NCBI RefSeq assembly: GCF_040869045.1
Contig: NC_090319.1
Span: 66,746,779-66,810,778, forward strand
Origin: Eurosta solidaginis
Taxonomy: Eukaryota > Arthropoda > Insecta > Diptera > Tephritidae
Direction: 5' to 3'
DNA length: 64,000 bases
In this document: in pieces, positions 24,540-35,228 of the stretch
Position numbering within the stretch: the first letter of the stretch is position 1
Layout: every line of letters begins with the position of its first letter
Notes under the pieces: generated by a model
What the model was told of the DNA's origin: nothing
Seen by the model: the letters and a program-made list of their open reading frames with translations, nothing else
The model's database searches: none
Translations under genes and position numbers: made by a program

Positions 24540-25110
24540 GCCAGGTTCGCTTACCGGCCTAGGTAAGGTTGAACCGGCCGGTCAATAAAGACCTCACATA
24601 GACAGAATGTGTCCATAGTGTTAACAGAATTTGTTTGACGACCAAACGGAAGAACCCCAATTAGGTACCAGGACTTACATAAGTTATAGAATAACTCCAT
24701 CTTTTTGGCAAATACTAGAAGTTTTCTAGGACCTGGCTAAATTGCTGAATCGAGATCTGGCAACTCTGCCGCTCCCAATAACTGGAGCCCTGACCTGGTG
24801 AGCGCAGGACACGAACACAGAACATGCTCAACCGTTTCTTCCTGCAGCTTGTACTTCCTACACCAGTTGTTACTGACAAGGCCTAACTTATAAGCCTGTT
24901 AAGCCAGAAGGCAGTGTCCAGTTAGTATGCACATCGTGAGGCTTAAGTTTTCTCTCTTCAGAGATATGAGCCACTTTGTGTGTCTAATATTGCAGACTTT
25001 GCACATGATCTTAGAAATTGTGCATTCCCGCGCTTTTGTCCACGCCTTTCCTGCTTGATGGATAATATGCAACTCCTTTGCCTACCGGCCTGATTTCAAA
25101 TTCTGAGATA
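24540..25110 (-). pseudogene. LINE ORF2 C-terminus and 3' region (second copy of the 10-kb family)
   Basis: The minus strand repeats the order of 11840-12330: 'atccatcaagca', an LTGHCLLA-type segment, KLGLVSNN, CRK..LQEETVEHVLCSCPAL, then the 3' sequence 'cgtttggtcgtcaaacaaa' (24635-24655). The Cys/His tail is better kept here than at 10330-12330. There is an internal stop after CLLA and no reverse transcriptase upstream, so it is a 5'-truncated dead copy, as expected from incomplete target-primed reverse transcription. Confidence 0.75.
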
Positions 25111-26032
25111 ATCCATTCTTCCATCAAATTCTGTTAGGGCTACCAGTTTCATAGACCTCAACCAATGGTCGGCAAGAGTTCTGGACTTCAAAGCATGGAG
25201 CATGGCTATCAACTTAGCATGATGTACAACGAAGCCACAGCCAAATTTCGCCTACCTTCCATCGTCTTCTCGTCAGAGATTTAAGTTTGATAATCCAGTC
25301 CATTGCAAAAACTGATATTTTCCCATCTTAGTCGAGGACTTGAAACTTGGCATAGACAAAACAAGATAAAGCAGTATAAAATTTCAAAAAAGTCTTAATT
25401 CGCTATAAAATTGTAAAATTTAAGCATCTAACCAATACTTGCTCTACCAATCCTATATATGAGGTAGAGAGAGGAAGAAGATAATGGAGATTGGATGGGA
25501 TAGACGTGGTAGGGGGAGAAAAAGATGAAGATTAGTTGAGAAAAAGAGAGAGAAAGGATTAGGTAACGCAAGGTTAAGTGGTGGTAGTCATCCCGGCAAG
25601 GGAAGCTCTTTTCGACAACATGAAGGTCCGTTGTTACAAGGCCGATATGAAAATACTGTCGCCAAATTCTGGCGAATGTTGGACAGTCAAGCATTCAGTG
25701 TCTTGATGTTTCCAACTCCTCCTTCTCCATGCAGCTTCAGCAAGAGGAATTTTCCAGTTTGTTCAGACGTACTGCATGGACTCCTATTGGACAGTGACAC
25801 GTCAAAGCCCCAATCATCATTGGTAGATGAGCCTTGGTGAACCCAAATCATATTAATCTTAAAATAGTTCGGCATGCCACCCTGCGAAACCCTGGATCGC
25901 ACCTCAGGTGAACTTGGGGCTTTAATAATCGGAGTTGATTTATGAAATTGTAGTAGCATTGGAAAGCATTCATCTAAGCATCCTTAATATCAGAAAATTC
26001 CGATTGGAAGACACTACAGTGATCGGGCAACT
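25111..26032. other. Unrecognised spacer with a purine-rich patch
   Basis: 25430-25600 is purine-rich (GA runs) like the Helitron interiors. 25687-25959 holds a 90-codon minus-strand frame without a known domain. No ends or duplications were found. Confidence 0.3.
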
Positions 26033-26269
26033 TTATGCCCCTATTACCTTTTACAACTCCACTCTGGTTGGGTTGAAATTTCGAAATTTGGTATTACAGA
26101 TTACAACTCAACCTGTCAAAAAAAATGTCGTTTGAGTTGTCTAGTGTAACAACTATTTGTGGCATTACCGTTTACAACCTTGTGTTAATGTAGTTGTCAA
26201 AGACGTCAAAATCTTACAACTGATTACTAGCAGTTGTCTCATACAATTTTGCAGTTGTTTTGAAAAAAT

Positions 26270-26730
26270 GTAACGTTTTACAAGACGGTTCACCACTTAA
26301 TTTTTAACAAAAATTTTCAAAATTGGTATCAAAAGACATGTTTTGACCTCCGATTTTAGAATCCGAAAACAAAAATTAAAAATTTAATTTCTGTCATATC
26401 ATTGCGGTTCAAATTTTCATGTGGTTGTTGTATTTTGCCGGATTTTTTGTACACACTAATGCAGAAAGGCGTTAGATCCACCCAGGGTTATTTTTGAAAA
26501 TTGCGGCCGAAGGCCGCCAACGCAGAAAGATGTTCTGTGCAAAAAAACTATGGATAGGGCCTCATATTTCAGATCCTCTCGGGCCATTTTATGGGTTTTT
26601 GTAAATATTTTTAGACAGAAATAAAATTTTTAATTTCCGCTTTCGAATCCTAAAAACGGAGATCGAAACACATCTTTTGGTACCACCTTTGATAAGAGTT
26701 AGATGGTGCACGGTCTCATAAAACGTTATC
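26270..26730. mobile_element. Foldback/MITE nested in the Harbinger element
   Basis: Long inverted arms: 26270-26400 ('gtaacgttttac', 'gacggttcaccac', 'ggtatcaaaag', 'aatttaatttctgtc') pair with 26620-26730 in the same order inverted. The centre carries the palindrome-like 'gcggccgaaggccgc' at 26503-26517, shared with the foldback at 9317-9850. Non-coding and about 460 bp. Confidence 0.6.
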
Positions 26731-26829
26731 GAATAAAAACAAAAAAATGGCAGCCGGTGGTTAAACTTTTTTTAATCAAACAATAATCAACAATTTTGTA
26801 CACATTTATAGAAAAAACAACGTTTAAAT

Positions 26830-27130
26830 GAAGGATTACATTGAATAACTTTTTGAATTTATGGAGCGACATTCCGAAGTTGGACGAGGCAAGGCACAGT
26901 TCGGATGCAGCCAAACTAGGTGAAATTATGCGAACGTGAGTCCCATTGATACTAATCACTACTCCTTGGGAATCCTGTTTTAGAGTAAAATACAATTTTT
27001 GCTGTTTGGGTTTTAATCCACTTCGCATAAATATGCTCCTCAATAATATCTAAAACCAGTCCAACACCAAAATCATTTCCGCAGCATTTTTGATAGCTGA
27101 CATCAGCAAGGAATCTGAGTGTGGCGCATA
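26830..27130 (-). pseudogene. Harbinger transposase fragment
   Basis: Would be the DDE nuclease of a PIF/Harbinger element. The minus strand reads TLRFLADVSYQKCCGNDFGV and IIEEHIYAKWI, then TGFP (27127 to about 26970). In a shifted frame it continues GVVISINGTHVRIISPS (26965-26915). Family members have G-C-I-D-G-T-H at this point, with the Asp in the active site; here it is Asn (codon about 26945-26947). The frameshift, the D-to-N change and the lack of any downstream second Asp and Glu make it inactive. Further upstream on the minus strand (to about 27365) only stop-filled sequence remains. Confidence 0.7.
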
Positions 27131-27624
27131 ATTTTAAAATAGGGATAAAGCCTTCCCTCGAACGCGTTTGCGGAAATGGTCCTTAATTGTGTTTAGTAAT
27201 GGACAAAATGCTTCCTTTCAAATCTGCAAAATAACTTCATTTGAAGCTCATCCTTTGTCACTTAAACATTTTCTTACTTGGTGCTTGGTAGTTCCAAGGG
27301 ATAGGAATGATCACGCGAATGTTTTCCGTATTCGCGATATGTCAATCACCAACATTTTCGCCATTGTAAAATAGATTTCATATAATATCCGTTATGCTTT
27401 TAATAACAAAATCACTTTTGCAAATGCTTAAATTTCCGCCACAAATTGATCAGCTGTTCATTTATCTGTCAAATCATCACTTTCTTAGGTTGGCAACACC
27501 AATTCAACTTCAACTGAAATAAGTTGTAATTCGTAATACCAAACCGGAGTTGAGTTGTCTTAAAGTTGAGTTATTTTAATTACAACCCAACTAAGCTGAG
27601 TTGTAAACGGTAATAGGGGCATTA

Positions 27625-28240
27625 ATTTGTGGCTTCCATAGAGCTCTTGACAAAAAATCCCCTCTCCAACCTTAACATTCAACTTTGATGGTCCATCCGT
27701 GAACCAGTTCACAATTCCACTGCCGCAGATTATTTTATTTCCCCACAGAAGGAGCTAAGGAATGGGGAAATGGGAAGAAAAGAGGAATGGGCGAGAGAGG
27801 CTGTGGACGGTGTGTAAGAAGTAGAAGATGAAAGAGATGAAGGGAAAGAAAGTGAAAGCTGATTAAAAATAAAGGTGTTAGTAAAGTTGATGGAAGCTAT
27901 GCGTTCAAAGAATGGGGGAATGTTAATGAGTTAAAGGCAATAGAACTGGTGTGGAAGAGGAAAATAGACGAGAAGCCGGAAAGCAATAGGGAGGGAAAGG
28001 CAAAAAGTAAGGTGAAGAGTAAGAAGACGAAAAAAGGAGAAAGGAAGGACAAGTTGGGAGGAGCAGAAAAATTAAGGGAGCGGGTAAACATGTAGAGCAA
28101 GGATAGGTGATGACCGCAAGGGAGCGTAGGAGAAGGCGGCGGAAAGGAAAACGAAGAGGGTGAAGGGTTAAATCAAGAGTAACGTTGCGAAAAAAAGAAA
28201 GAGGATGATGTAGAGCGATCGCTCGAGGGAAATATAAAAC
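27625..28240. repeat. Purine-rich (GA) tract
   Basis: About 27770-28240 is almost entirely A and G on the plus strand, with 'ggaaagg' and 'gaagaaaaga' variants. It resembles the purine-rich interior of the Helitron at 44720-45748, but no Helitron end was found. The mirror-strand frame at 27897-28100 is an artefact of this composition. Confidence 0.5.
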
Positions 28241-28244
28241 AATG

Positions 28245-28545
28245 GCTTAGGTTTTTTTTGAACAGACCGGTCAATTGGGTCCTCACATAGTGTTACCGGA
28301 AATCTGGCAACGCTGCCCGACCTAGTAGCAAACATATTGACCTCACGAGCACCGGACGCGCTTACAGAACGTGCTCAACCGTTTCTTGTTCTGCTGTTAC
28401 TGTCGAAGCAAGTGACGCGAGAAAAACCGTGTCCAGTTAGTACGCCCATCATGAACCTTAAGTATTTTATCTTTAGAGATATGAGAATCTTTGCCAGTCT
28501 AATATCGTAGGGTTTGCACATTTTCTTATAAATTTTGGATTCTCA
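28245..28545 (-). pseudogene. LINE ORF2 C-terminus (third copy of the 10-kb family)
   Basis: Matches 24760-25010 in order: 'gaacgtgctcaaccgtttct', 'gtgtccagttagta', 'catgaa.cttaag', 'agagatatgag'. On the minus strand it holds relics of the post-RNase H region. It is shorter and more diverged than the copy at 24540-25110. Confidence 0.65.
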
Positions 28546-28610
28546 AAAAAAATATCAATAAGTCCATTCCAAAAATAGCTAGTAATCAAATTATGGAATC
28601 GGTTGCTATA

Positions 28611-29146
28611 TATTTTTATACTCAGCTGAGCAGAGCTCACAGAGTATATTAATTTTGTTCATATAACGGTACCCCGTAACGGCATAAACTAATCGAGATA
28701 GATATAGACTTCTTTCTATATATCAAAATGATCTGGGCGAAAGAAGAAATTAATTTAGCCATGCCCGTCTGTACGTGTAAACATGATAACTTGAGTAAAT
28801 TTTGAGATATCTTAATGAGATTTGGTATGTAAGTTCATGGGCACTCATCTCAGATCGCTATTTAAAATGAACAAAATCTGACTATAACCACGCCCACTTT
28901 TTTGATATCGAAAATTTCGAAAAACCGAAAAAGTGCGATAATCCATTACCAAAGACGGATAAAGCGGTGAAACTTGGTAGGTGGGTTGACCTTATGACGC
29001 AGAATAGAAAATTAGTAAAATTTTTGGACACGCCCATTGTGCACCGCTCACTTTTAAAAGAAGGTAATTGAAAAGTTTTGCAAGCTGTAATTTGGCAGCT
29101 GAATATGTAATGTTCGGTTACACCCGAACTTAGCCTTCTTTACTTT
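28611..29146 (+). mobile_element. HINE-like element, short internally deleted copy
   Basis: Starts 'tatactcagctgagcagagc' and ends with an intact terminal hairpin (gttcgg / ttacac / ccgaac, 29112-29129) and 'cttagccttctttactttt'. It matches the long element at 35229-37694 at both ends but lacks about 1.95 kb between 'gcaagctgtaatttggcag' and 'ctgaatatgtaatg'. The copy at 14645-15161 lost a nearly identical interval. Non-coding; would need Helentron proteins in trans. Confidence 0.7.
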
Positions 29147-29883
29147 TTCTATATGATATACATATATTACAAAATTAGTAATCAATATCTCGTTTCAAGC
29201 AATTTCGTTAGAAGAATTTCCAATTTTAAAATGATCCAGAAATGATTCCAGTGGCAACTCGGGCTACTCAAAACATTGCAATTTATCATCGTGAAGTTCT
29301 GCAACATTATCAAGCTGATGCGCAACAACAAAGAGCGAGGCAATGAAGTAAACATGCTATAACGACTAAACGAACTGCAAACTTGAAAATTCCATTCATA
29401 GTTTTTATTTTTCTCTCTCGTATGCTCTCAAAGTCAATCTGGTTTTTCTTGAATTTGTCTCTCATTGAGTTATTTGGTTCCCTTTGAGAAGCTCCACATC
29501 ACGTCGCCTACTTGTTGTTGATGACGTTCTTTGGACTGTTGCTTCTACAAATACTAAAATTGTTGCCCGTGGCTGCTGCGCGGCATCTCGCTGCAGTAAC
29601 TTGCTGCATACAAGCATTGGTAATCAAGTGCAGGGGAGGCAGAGTTGATTGAGAGTGCATTTTGTGGAGTTAGCAAGTGCGAAGATGAAAATGGTGAAGG
29701 TGCGGCTGTTGGCGTACACAGACATTGCAAAATAAGCCGCCAATTGATGAGTTTTTGTTGCTGTTTTAAATTCTTTGTTGTTGTTGTAAATGTTGATTGT
29801 GTTGTTATTGTTGTTATGGTTGTCTTTAATACTCTGTGCTTATGTATTATTACTTACTTTTTAAAATTATATGAAACTTATTA
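29147..29883. other. Host-like spacer
   Basis: Mixed composition with TTGTTG runs at 29750-29830. The 79-codon frame 29645-29884 ends in Val-rich residues produced by that repeat and is not considered a gene. Confidence 0.35.
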
Positions 29884-32445
29884 AGGTCCGTCAAGCTGGA
29901 CCTCCCCCCCCCCCCCCCCCGCCCCACGATGGATTCGAAATTTGGTAGGCCAGGTATTATGTGCTAATTTGTGCCCAAAATAAAAAAAATTGTGCTCAAA
30001 ATTTAAGTACTTTTTTTTTAACCTCAAAATGGGGGGTCCAGCTGGACGTCCAGGTAAGCACTAGGTCAAACAAAAAAATTTAAATGTGGGAATTAAGTGC
30101 TATTTATGTGCTCCAACATAAGCTACGGTCTGTCCAGAAAAACAGAGGGTGACAAGGGGGGAGCGGGGGCATATAACCCCAGACGGAAAAATCGAAACGG
30201 GATAGGTGCAGAATTTTGTGCTATTTATGGGCTCGATAGTTCCAAAAAGGATTCGTTTTTTTGACAACTTTTAATGTTTTTTTAAAACATCAACAGTGGT
30301 GGGTCCAGCTGGACGTCCAGCTAGACCTCCCCCCCCCCCCCTCGTAACCACTACGCCAAACAAAACAATTTAAATGTGGGAATTATGTGCTATTTACGTG
30401 CTCAATAGTGCCAAAAAGAATTCGGTTTTTTGACAACTTTTAATGATTTGTTTAAAACTTCAAAAGTAGTGGGTCCAGCTGGATGTCCAGCTAGACCCCC
30501 CCCCCCCTCTCGTATGCACTGGGCCAAACAAAGCAATTTAAATGTGGGAATTATGTGCTATTTACGTGCTCAATAGTGCCAAAAAGAATTCGGTTTTTTG
30601 ACAACTTTTAATGATTTTTTTAAAACTTCAAAAGTGGGGGGTCCAGCTGGACGTCCAGCTTGACCCTCCCCCCCCCCCCCCTCTTAAGCACTAGGTCAAA
30701 CAAAAAAATTTAAATGTGGGAATTATGTGCTATTTACGTGCTAAATAGTGCATACAAGAATTCGGTTTTTTGACAACTGTTAATGATTTTTTAAAACTTC
30801 AAAAGTGGGGGGTCCAGCTGGACGTCCAGCTAGACCCCCCCTCATAAGCACTAGGTCAAACAAAAAAATGTAAATGTGGGAATTATGTGCTATCTACGTG
30901 CTCAATAGTGCCAAAAAGAATTCTGTTTTTTTGACAACTTTTAACGATTTTTTTAAAACTTTAAAAGTGGGGGGTCCAGCTGGACGTCCAGCTAGACCCC
31001 CCCCCCCCTCATAAGCACTAGGTCAAACAAAAAAATTTAAATGTGGGAATTATGTGCTTTTTATGTGCTCCAACATAAACTACGGTCTGTCCAGAAAAAC
31101 AAAGGGTTGGCAAGGGGGAAGCGGGGTATATAACCCAGACGGCAAAATCGAAAAGGGATAGGTGCAGAATTTTGTGCTATTTATGGGATCGATAGTTCCA
31201 AAAACGATTGGTTTTTTTGACAACTTTTAATGTTTTTTTTAAAACATCAAAAGTGGTGGGTCCAGCTAGACCCCTCCTCGTAAGCACTAGGCAAAACAAA
31301 ACAATTTAAATGTGGGAATTATGTGCTATTTACGTGCTCAATAGTGCCAAAAAATATTCGGTTTTTTGACAACTTTTAATGATTTTTTTAAAACTTCAAA
31401 AGTGGGGGGTCCAGCTGGACGTCCAGCTAGACCCCCCTCGTAAGCACTAGGCCAAACAAAACAATTTAAATGTGGGAATTATGTGCTATTTATGTGCTCA
31501 ATAGTGCCAAAAAATTCGGTTTTTTGACAACTTTTAATGATTTTTTTAAAACTTCAAAAGTCCGGGGTCCAGCTAGACCACCCCCCCCCCCCCCCCCCCC
31601 CCCCCCCTCATAAGCACTAGATCAAACAAAAAAAATTAAATGTGGGAAGTATGTGCTATTTATGTGCTCAATAGTGCATAAAAGAATTCGGTTTTTTGAC
31701 AACTTTTAATGATTTTTTTAAAACTTCAAAAGTAGGGGGTCTAGCTGGACGTCCCCCTCATAAGCACTAGGTCAAATAAAAAAATTTAAATGTGGGAATT
31801 ATGTGCTATTTACGTGCTCAATAGTGCCAAAAAGAAGTTTTAAAAAAATCATTAAAATTTGTCAAAAAACCGAATTCTTTTATGCACTATTGAGCACATA
31901 AATAGCACATAATTCCCACATTTAAATGTTTTTGTTTGACCTAGTGCTTATGAGGGGGGGGGGGCTAACCCCCCACTTTTGAAGTTTAAAAAAAATCATT
32001 AAAAGTTGTAAAAAAAACCTAATTCTTTTTGGCACTATTGAGCACATAAATAGCACATAATTCCCACATTTAAATTTTTTTGTTTGACCTAGTGCTTATG
32101 AGGGGGGGGGGGGGAGGGGGGGGGGGGTCTAGCTGGACGTCCAGTTCTCAAAAAACCGAATTCTTTTTGGCACTATTGAGCACATAATTCCCACATTCAA
32201 ATTGTTTTGTTTGGCCTAGTGCTTACTAGCTGGACCCACCACTTTTGATGTTTTAAAAAAACATTAAAAGTTGTCAAAAAATCGAATCGTTTTTGGAACT
32301 ATCGGGTCCATAAATAGCACAAAATTCTGCACCTATCTCGTTTCGATTTTTCCGTCTGGGGTTATATGCCCCCGCTCCCCCCTTGTCACCCCTCTGTTTT
32401 TCTGGACAGACCGTAGCTTATGTTGGAGCATATGAATAGCACATG
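29884..32445. repeat. Higher-order tandem array with inverted terminus and poly-C tracts
   Basis: Ten direct units, marked by 'taaatgtggg' at 30081, 30371, 30539, 30711, 30871, 31038, 31307, 31467, 31637 and 31787. Eight spacings are 150-172 bases. Two units (30081 and 31038) are longer because they carry an extra ~115-base piece ('cggtctgtccagaaaaac' ...), so a long unit plus four short units repeats every 957 bases. At about 31840 the array turns: three inverted units and one inverted long unit follow to 32445. Most units hold the 16-bp palindrome 'agctggacgtccagct' beside a C run; the longest run is 27 C (31581-31607). No frames. It may be a satellite, a foldback transposon, or both. Confidence 0.85.
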
Positions 32446-32454
32446 AAACCGTCA

Positions 32455-32702
32455 AGGCCCGTCCTCCCACCATCTAGATCCATGAGGAACTTGGGGCCGC
32501 CAGAGCCTCCGCTGTTAAAGTAGGAGGATTCGCCACGGATAGGTGAGGTTGACAATTGGGTTGGAGAAGCTATATATTGCGCTGGCAACCCCTTGAGAGG
32601 ATTGCGCTACACAACCCCTTGAATAAATGTGGTATGTTAGTCGCCTCCTATGACAGGCATACCTGCCGCGGGTATATTCTAAGCCCTCTAACCCGCTGGT
32701 GG
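32455..32702 (-). mobile_element. Hairpin-tailed SINE-like element, truncated
   Basis: Matches 19325-19540: 'ctagatccat', 'gccagagcctc', 'gaggattcgccacgg', 'ggtgaggttgacaattg', 'atatattgcgctggcaa', 'gccgcgggtatattctaag' and 'taacccgctgg'. The hairpin end is missing. It abuts the outer edge of the poly-C array. Confidence 0.6.
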
Positions 32703-35228
32703 GAAATAAACTCTTATCTTCAGGAGAGGCGCTCGGTGATCCACGTTTGCTACGCAATTCGAAAGCCTTTATACTCAAACACAAATGCCGGATTTAAGCT
32801 TGAAGATATGTAGAACGCTGACATCCACGATACCAAACGTCAAGGTGTGGATCCCATGTGTGGTAAAGTCGTACTATAATAATAATAATACCGAACTTGT
32901 TATCCATCACTTCCCAACACGAGGTGCTACACTGCACTTTCTGCAAGGCCAGAACCCTTATGTAATGACACAGTATTGAACGGTACTTCGCATATATATA
33001 TCGGCTTGAGGAAGAGGGTCGGCACTGCATTTTCCATGAGGCAAGCAGGCGAAGGATATTGAAAATTGTTCAGCGTATGGGAAGAATTTACCTGCGCTTC
33101 AAGAAGAGCAAGTCTTCAAGACAACGTGACAGCACCCTACAAGTAGCAAATGTAGACAGAGATCTCGAAAACCTGAAATCATATGGGGCTAGAATTTGTT
33201 TACAGTGTAGCGCCGAAGGTGATGCGGATCATACCAATATACATCCAAGGACATAAAGTAGCTTCGTACGCTAACTTTTCTCAACTCATTAGGAAGGTTT
33301 ATTTGACGTAGCGCTAATACAGCAGTCATAGTCTTAATCTGTAAGAAAGGCTTCTCATTTCAGCGTAAGTGAATTCGGCGTTTGCTACGCGCGGTTCAGA
33401 ACTGCAGTCATTGTCCGATAACAACCTAACGGCTGTGGCCACCAAGCGGGAGAAAGAGAAGGCTCTTGGAAGCCCAACTGCACGAGTTGAAGAGACTGGT
33501 GGATGAGAAAGACGCGCATGCGATAACCTAAATAATGGGGCACTATAGAAGAGCTCGAGGAAAGACGCTAATAAATCTTTATAACAGAGCTTGCTCTCTA
33601 ATGGGACCGGAAACAAACCAAAGCCACCTTAATGAATGAAGTAATGAGCTGAGTCTTCTCTAATGAAAGGGATCATTTTACCAGTTCGTGTCCTTATCGG
33701 GATTATTTCGAAAATATTAAAGAAAAAAACTTTGGGATTTTCGGAATATGTTCCGGGGCAAATTGGTCCTTTTTTGTGTTGGCGTTATTGTACGCTAATG
33801 GCACGCTGAAGCTTTCGTTGTCGTTCGTCAACTGCATGAAAGCAATTGTCAAATTTGTTTTCGTACTTTGCTTCCGACACTTCGTTTTCGCTATCACAGC
33901 AGCTGATATAACGTAAGAGTCGGCTGTTATCACTTTGCCTGTCGTATCCCTAATGGTACTATAAACAGACGAACGATGATCGTTTTGGACAGTCTACACA
34001 AACTAATCGTACCAACTTTATAACTATTGCAGTTTCTTCCAGGCGGACGTACTATAAGCCATAGAAACCGCACCTTGACTTCTCCAGGATGGACTGACAG
34101 CCTCAGATACCAATAAAACAATCGTTAGCTGCTAGTTTGCCTTAAATACATTAGAATCTAACTTTACAAAATCGGACATCGTACGAAAATGCCATGACTC
34201 CGTGACTGCTGTAGGCCATCTTAATGTCTCCCACTGTAGAAGCGGTCAGTATGCGGTCAAAGAGAAGTCAATTCATCACTTTTTTCGCTGATGTTCAGAA
34301 CTGCAGTTAAGATCACTCAGTCGCAAGGAAAGGTGAAAGAGCGGATCTTACGCTCCTATAAGCTCCTGAGAGCCTTTTTGAAAAGTATATGGTTGAACGA
34401 ATGTGCCGGCACTCACCGAAGGCATTCAAAATGGACAAATGTCTCGTAACGGAAATGTGGTAAACTCTTATGCACTCTATTGTAGTATTGCAAAATTAGC
34501 CACCTGAAGTTTTTAACCACTTAGTTTCATCGAATATTTCTGAGATTACTTTTCATATCAGTTGAGCTCTTGAAGACCCAAAAGTTTTAAACCAATGGAA
34601 TTTCTTTTCACGAAAAAAAAAATTATACCAGAAGGTTTTTCGATCCCCGTTCGATATGCGTGTTGGAGACCTCATGCATGTACATCGAGTATTTTATCCA
34701 CTCATAACTTTGCGATCACGGTTAAAAGTCCATATTCTCATAGTTCTTTGATATTATTTAGTTTTGTTTTTGTAGTTGAATACCACTCTTTTGTGTGGGA
34801 TAACCATCGTTGTCGACATTTGCAACAACACCTCCTTAGTAAATAACTTCAACAATAATTGTGCAATACAACAGCATGGACTATACAATTGATACTAAGT
34901 CTATAGCTAAGCGACGACAACCATGGCTCCAGAATAAAAGTTTGGTTGAACTAGCTGATCCTTGAGGACCTTAGATAGACTGAATGAGTTCATAGAGTTA
35001 AATTATATATCATTACCTCACCGAAATAACTTGTTTTTTGCAACAAATTAAAGTTAAATTTGTAGGCCTCGACCTATGAATGAAGAGGAGAAGGAATATA
35101 GAAGATCAGCACCCCCACCATTCCCTAAAGCCAATGTGCAACCCCTTAAGGAGAGTCACGAGCTGCTATCGATGATCCCTGCAACAGTAAAAGGCGATCA
35201 AGGCCTTTTTAGATATTTAACCCTTTTA
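32703..35228. other. Unrecognised stretch
   Basis: Plus-strand frames at 32785-32979 and 33059-33256 and minus-strand frames at 33326-33616 and 33703-33933 have no nameable domain; the first could be old retrotransposon ORF1. No terminal repeats were seen. Composition is ordinary for this window. Confidence 0.3.

Larger units (their letters stand above)
26036..27621 (-). mobile_element. PIF/Harbinger transposon, defective
   Basis: The ends are inverted: 'tgcccctattacc' at 26036-26048 and its complement at 27609-27621, with pairing continuing to about 40 bases ('tttacaactc', 'gttgggttg'). The flanking TTA at 26033-26035 and 27622-27624 is a direct 3-bp target duplication, the signature of PIF/Harbinger. 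A transposase relic lies on the minus strand. A second foldback element (26270-26730) is inserted inside. Length about 1.59 kb including the guest. Confidence 0.8.

Noticed and set aside
29884..32445. CRISPR-like spacing of repeats
   Set aside because: Units are about 160 bases and nearly identical throughout, with no unique spacers; the setting is eukaryotic.
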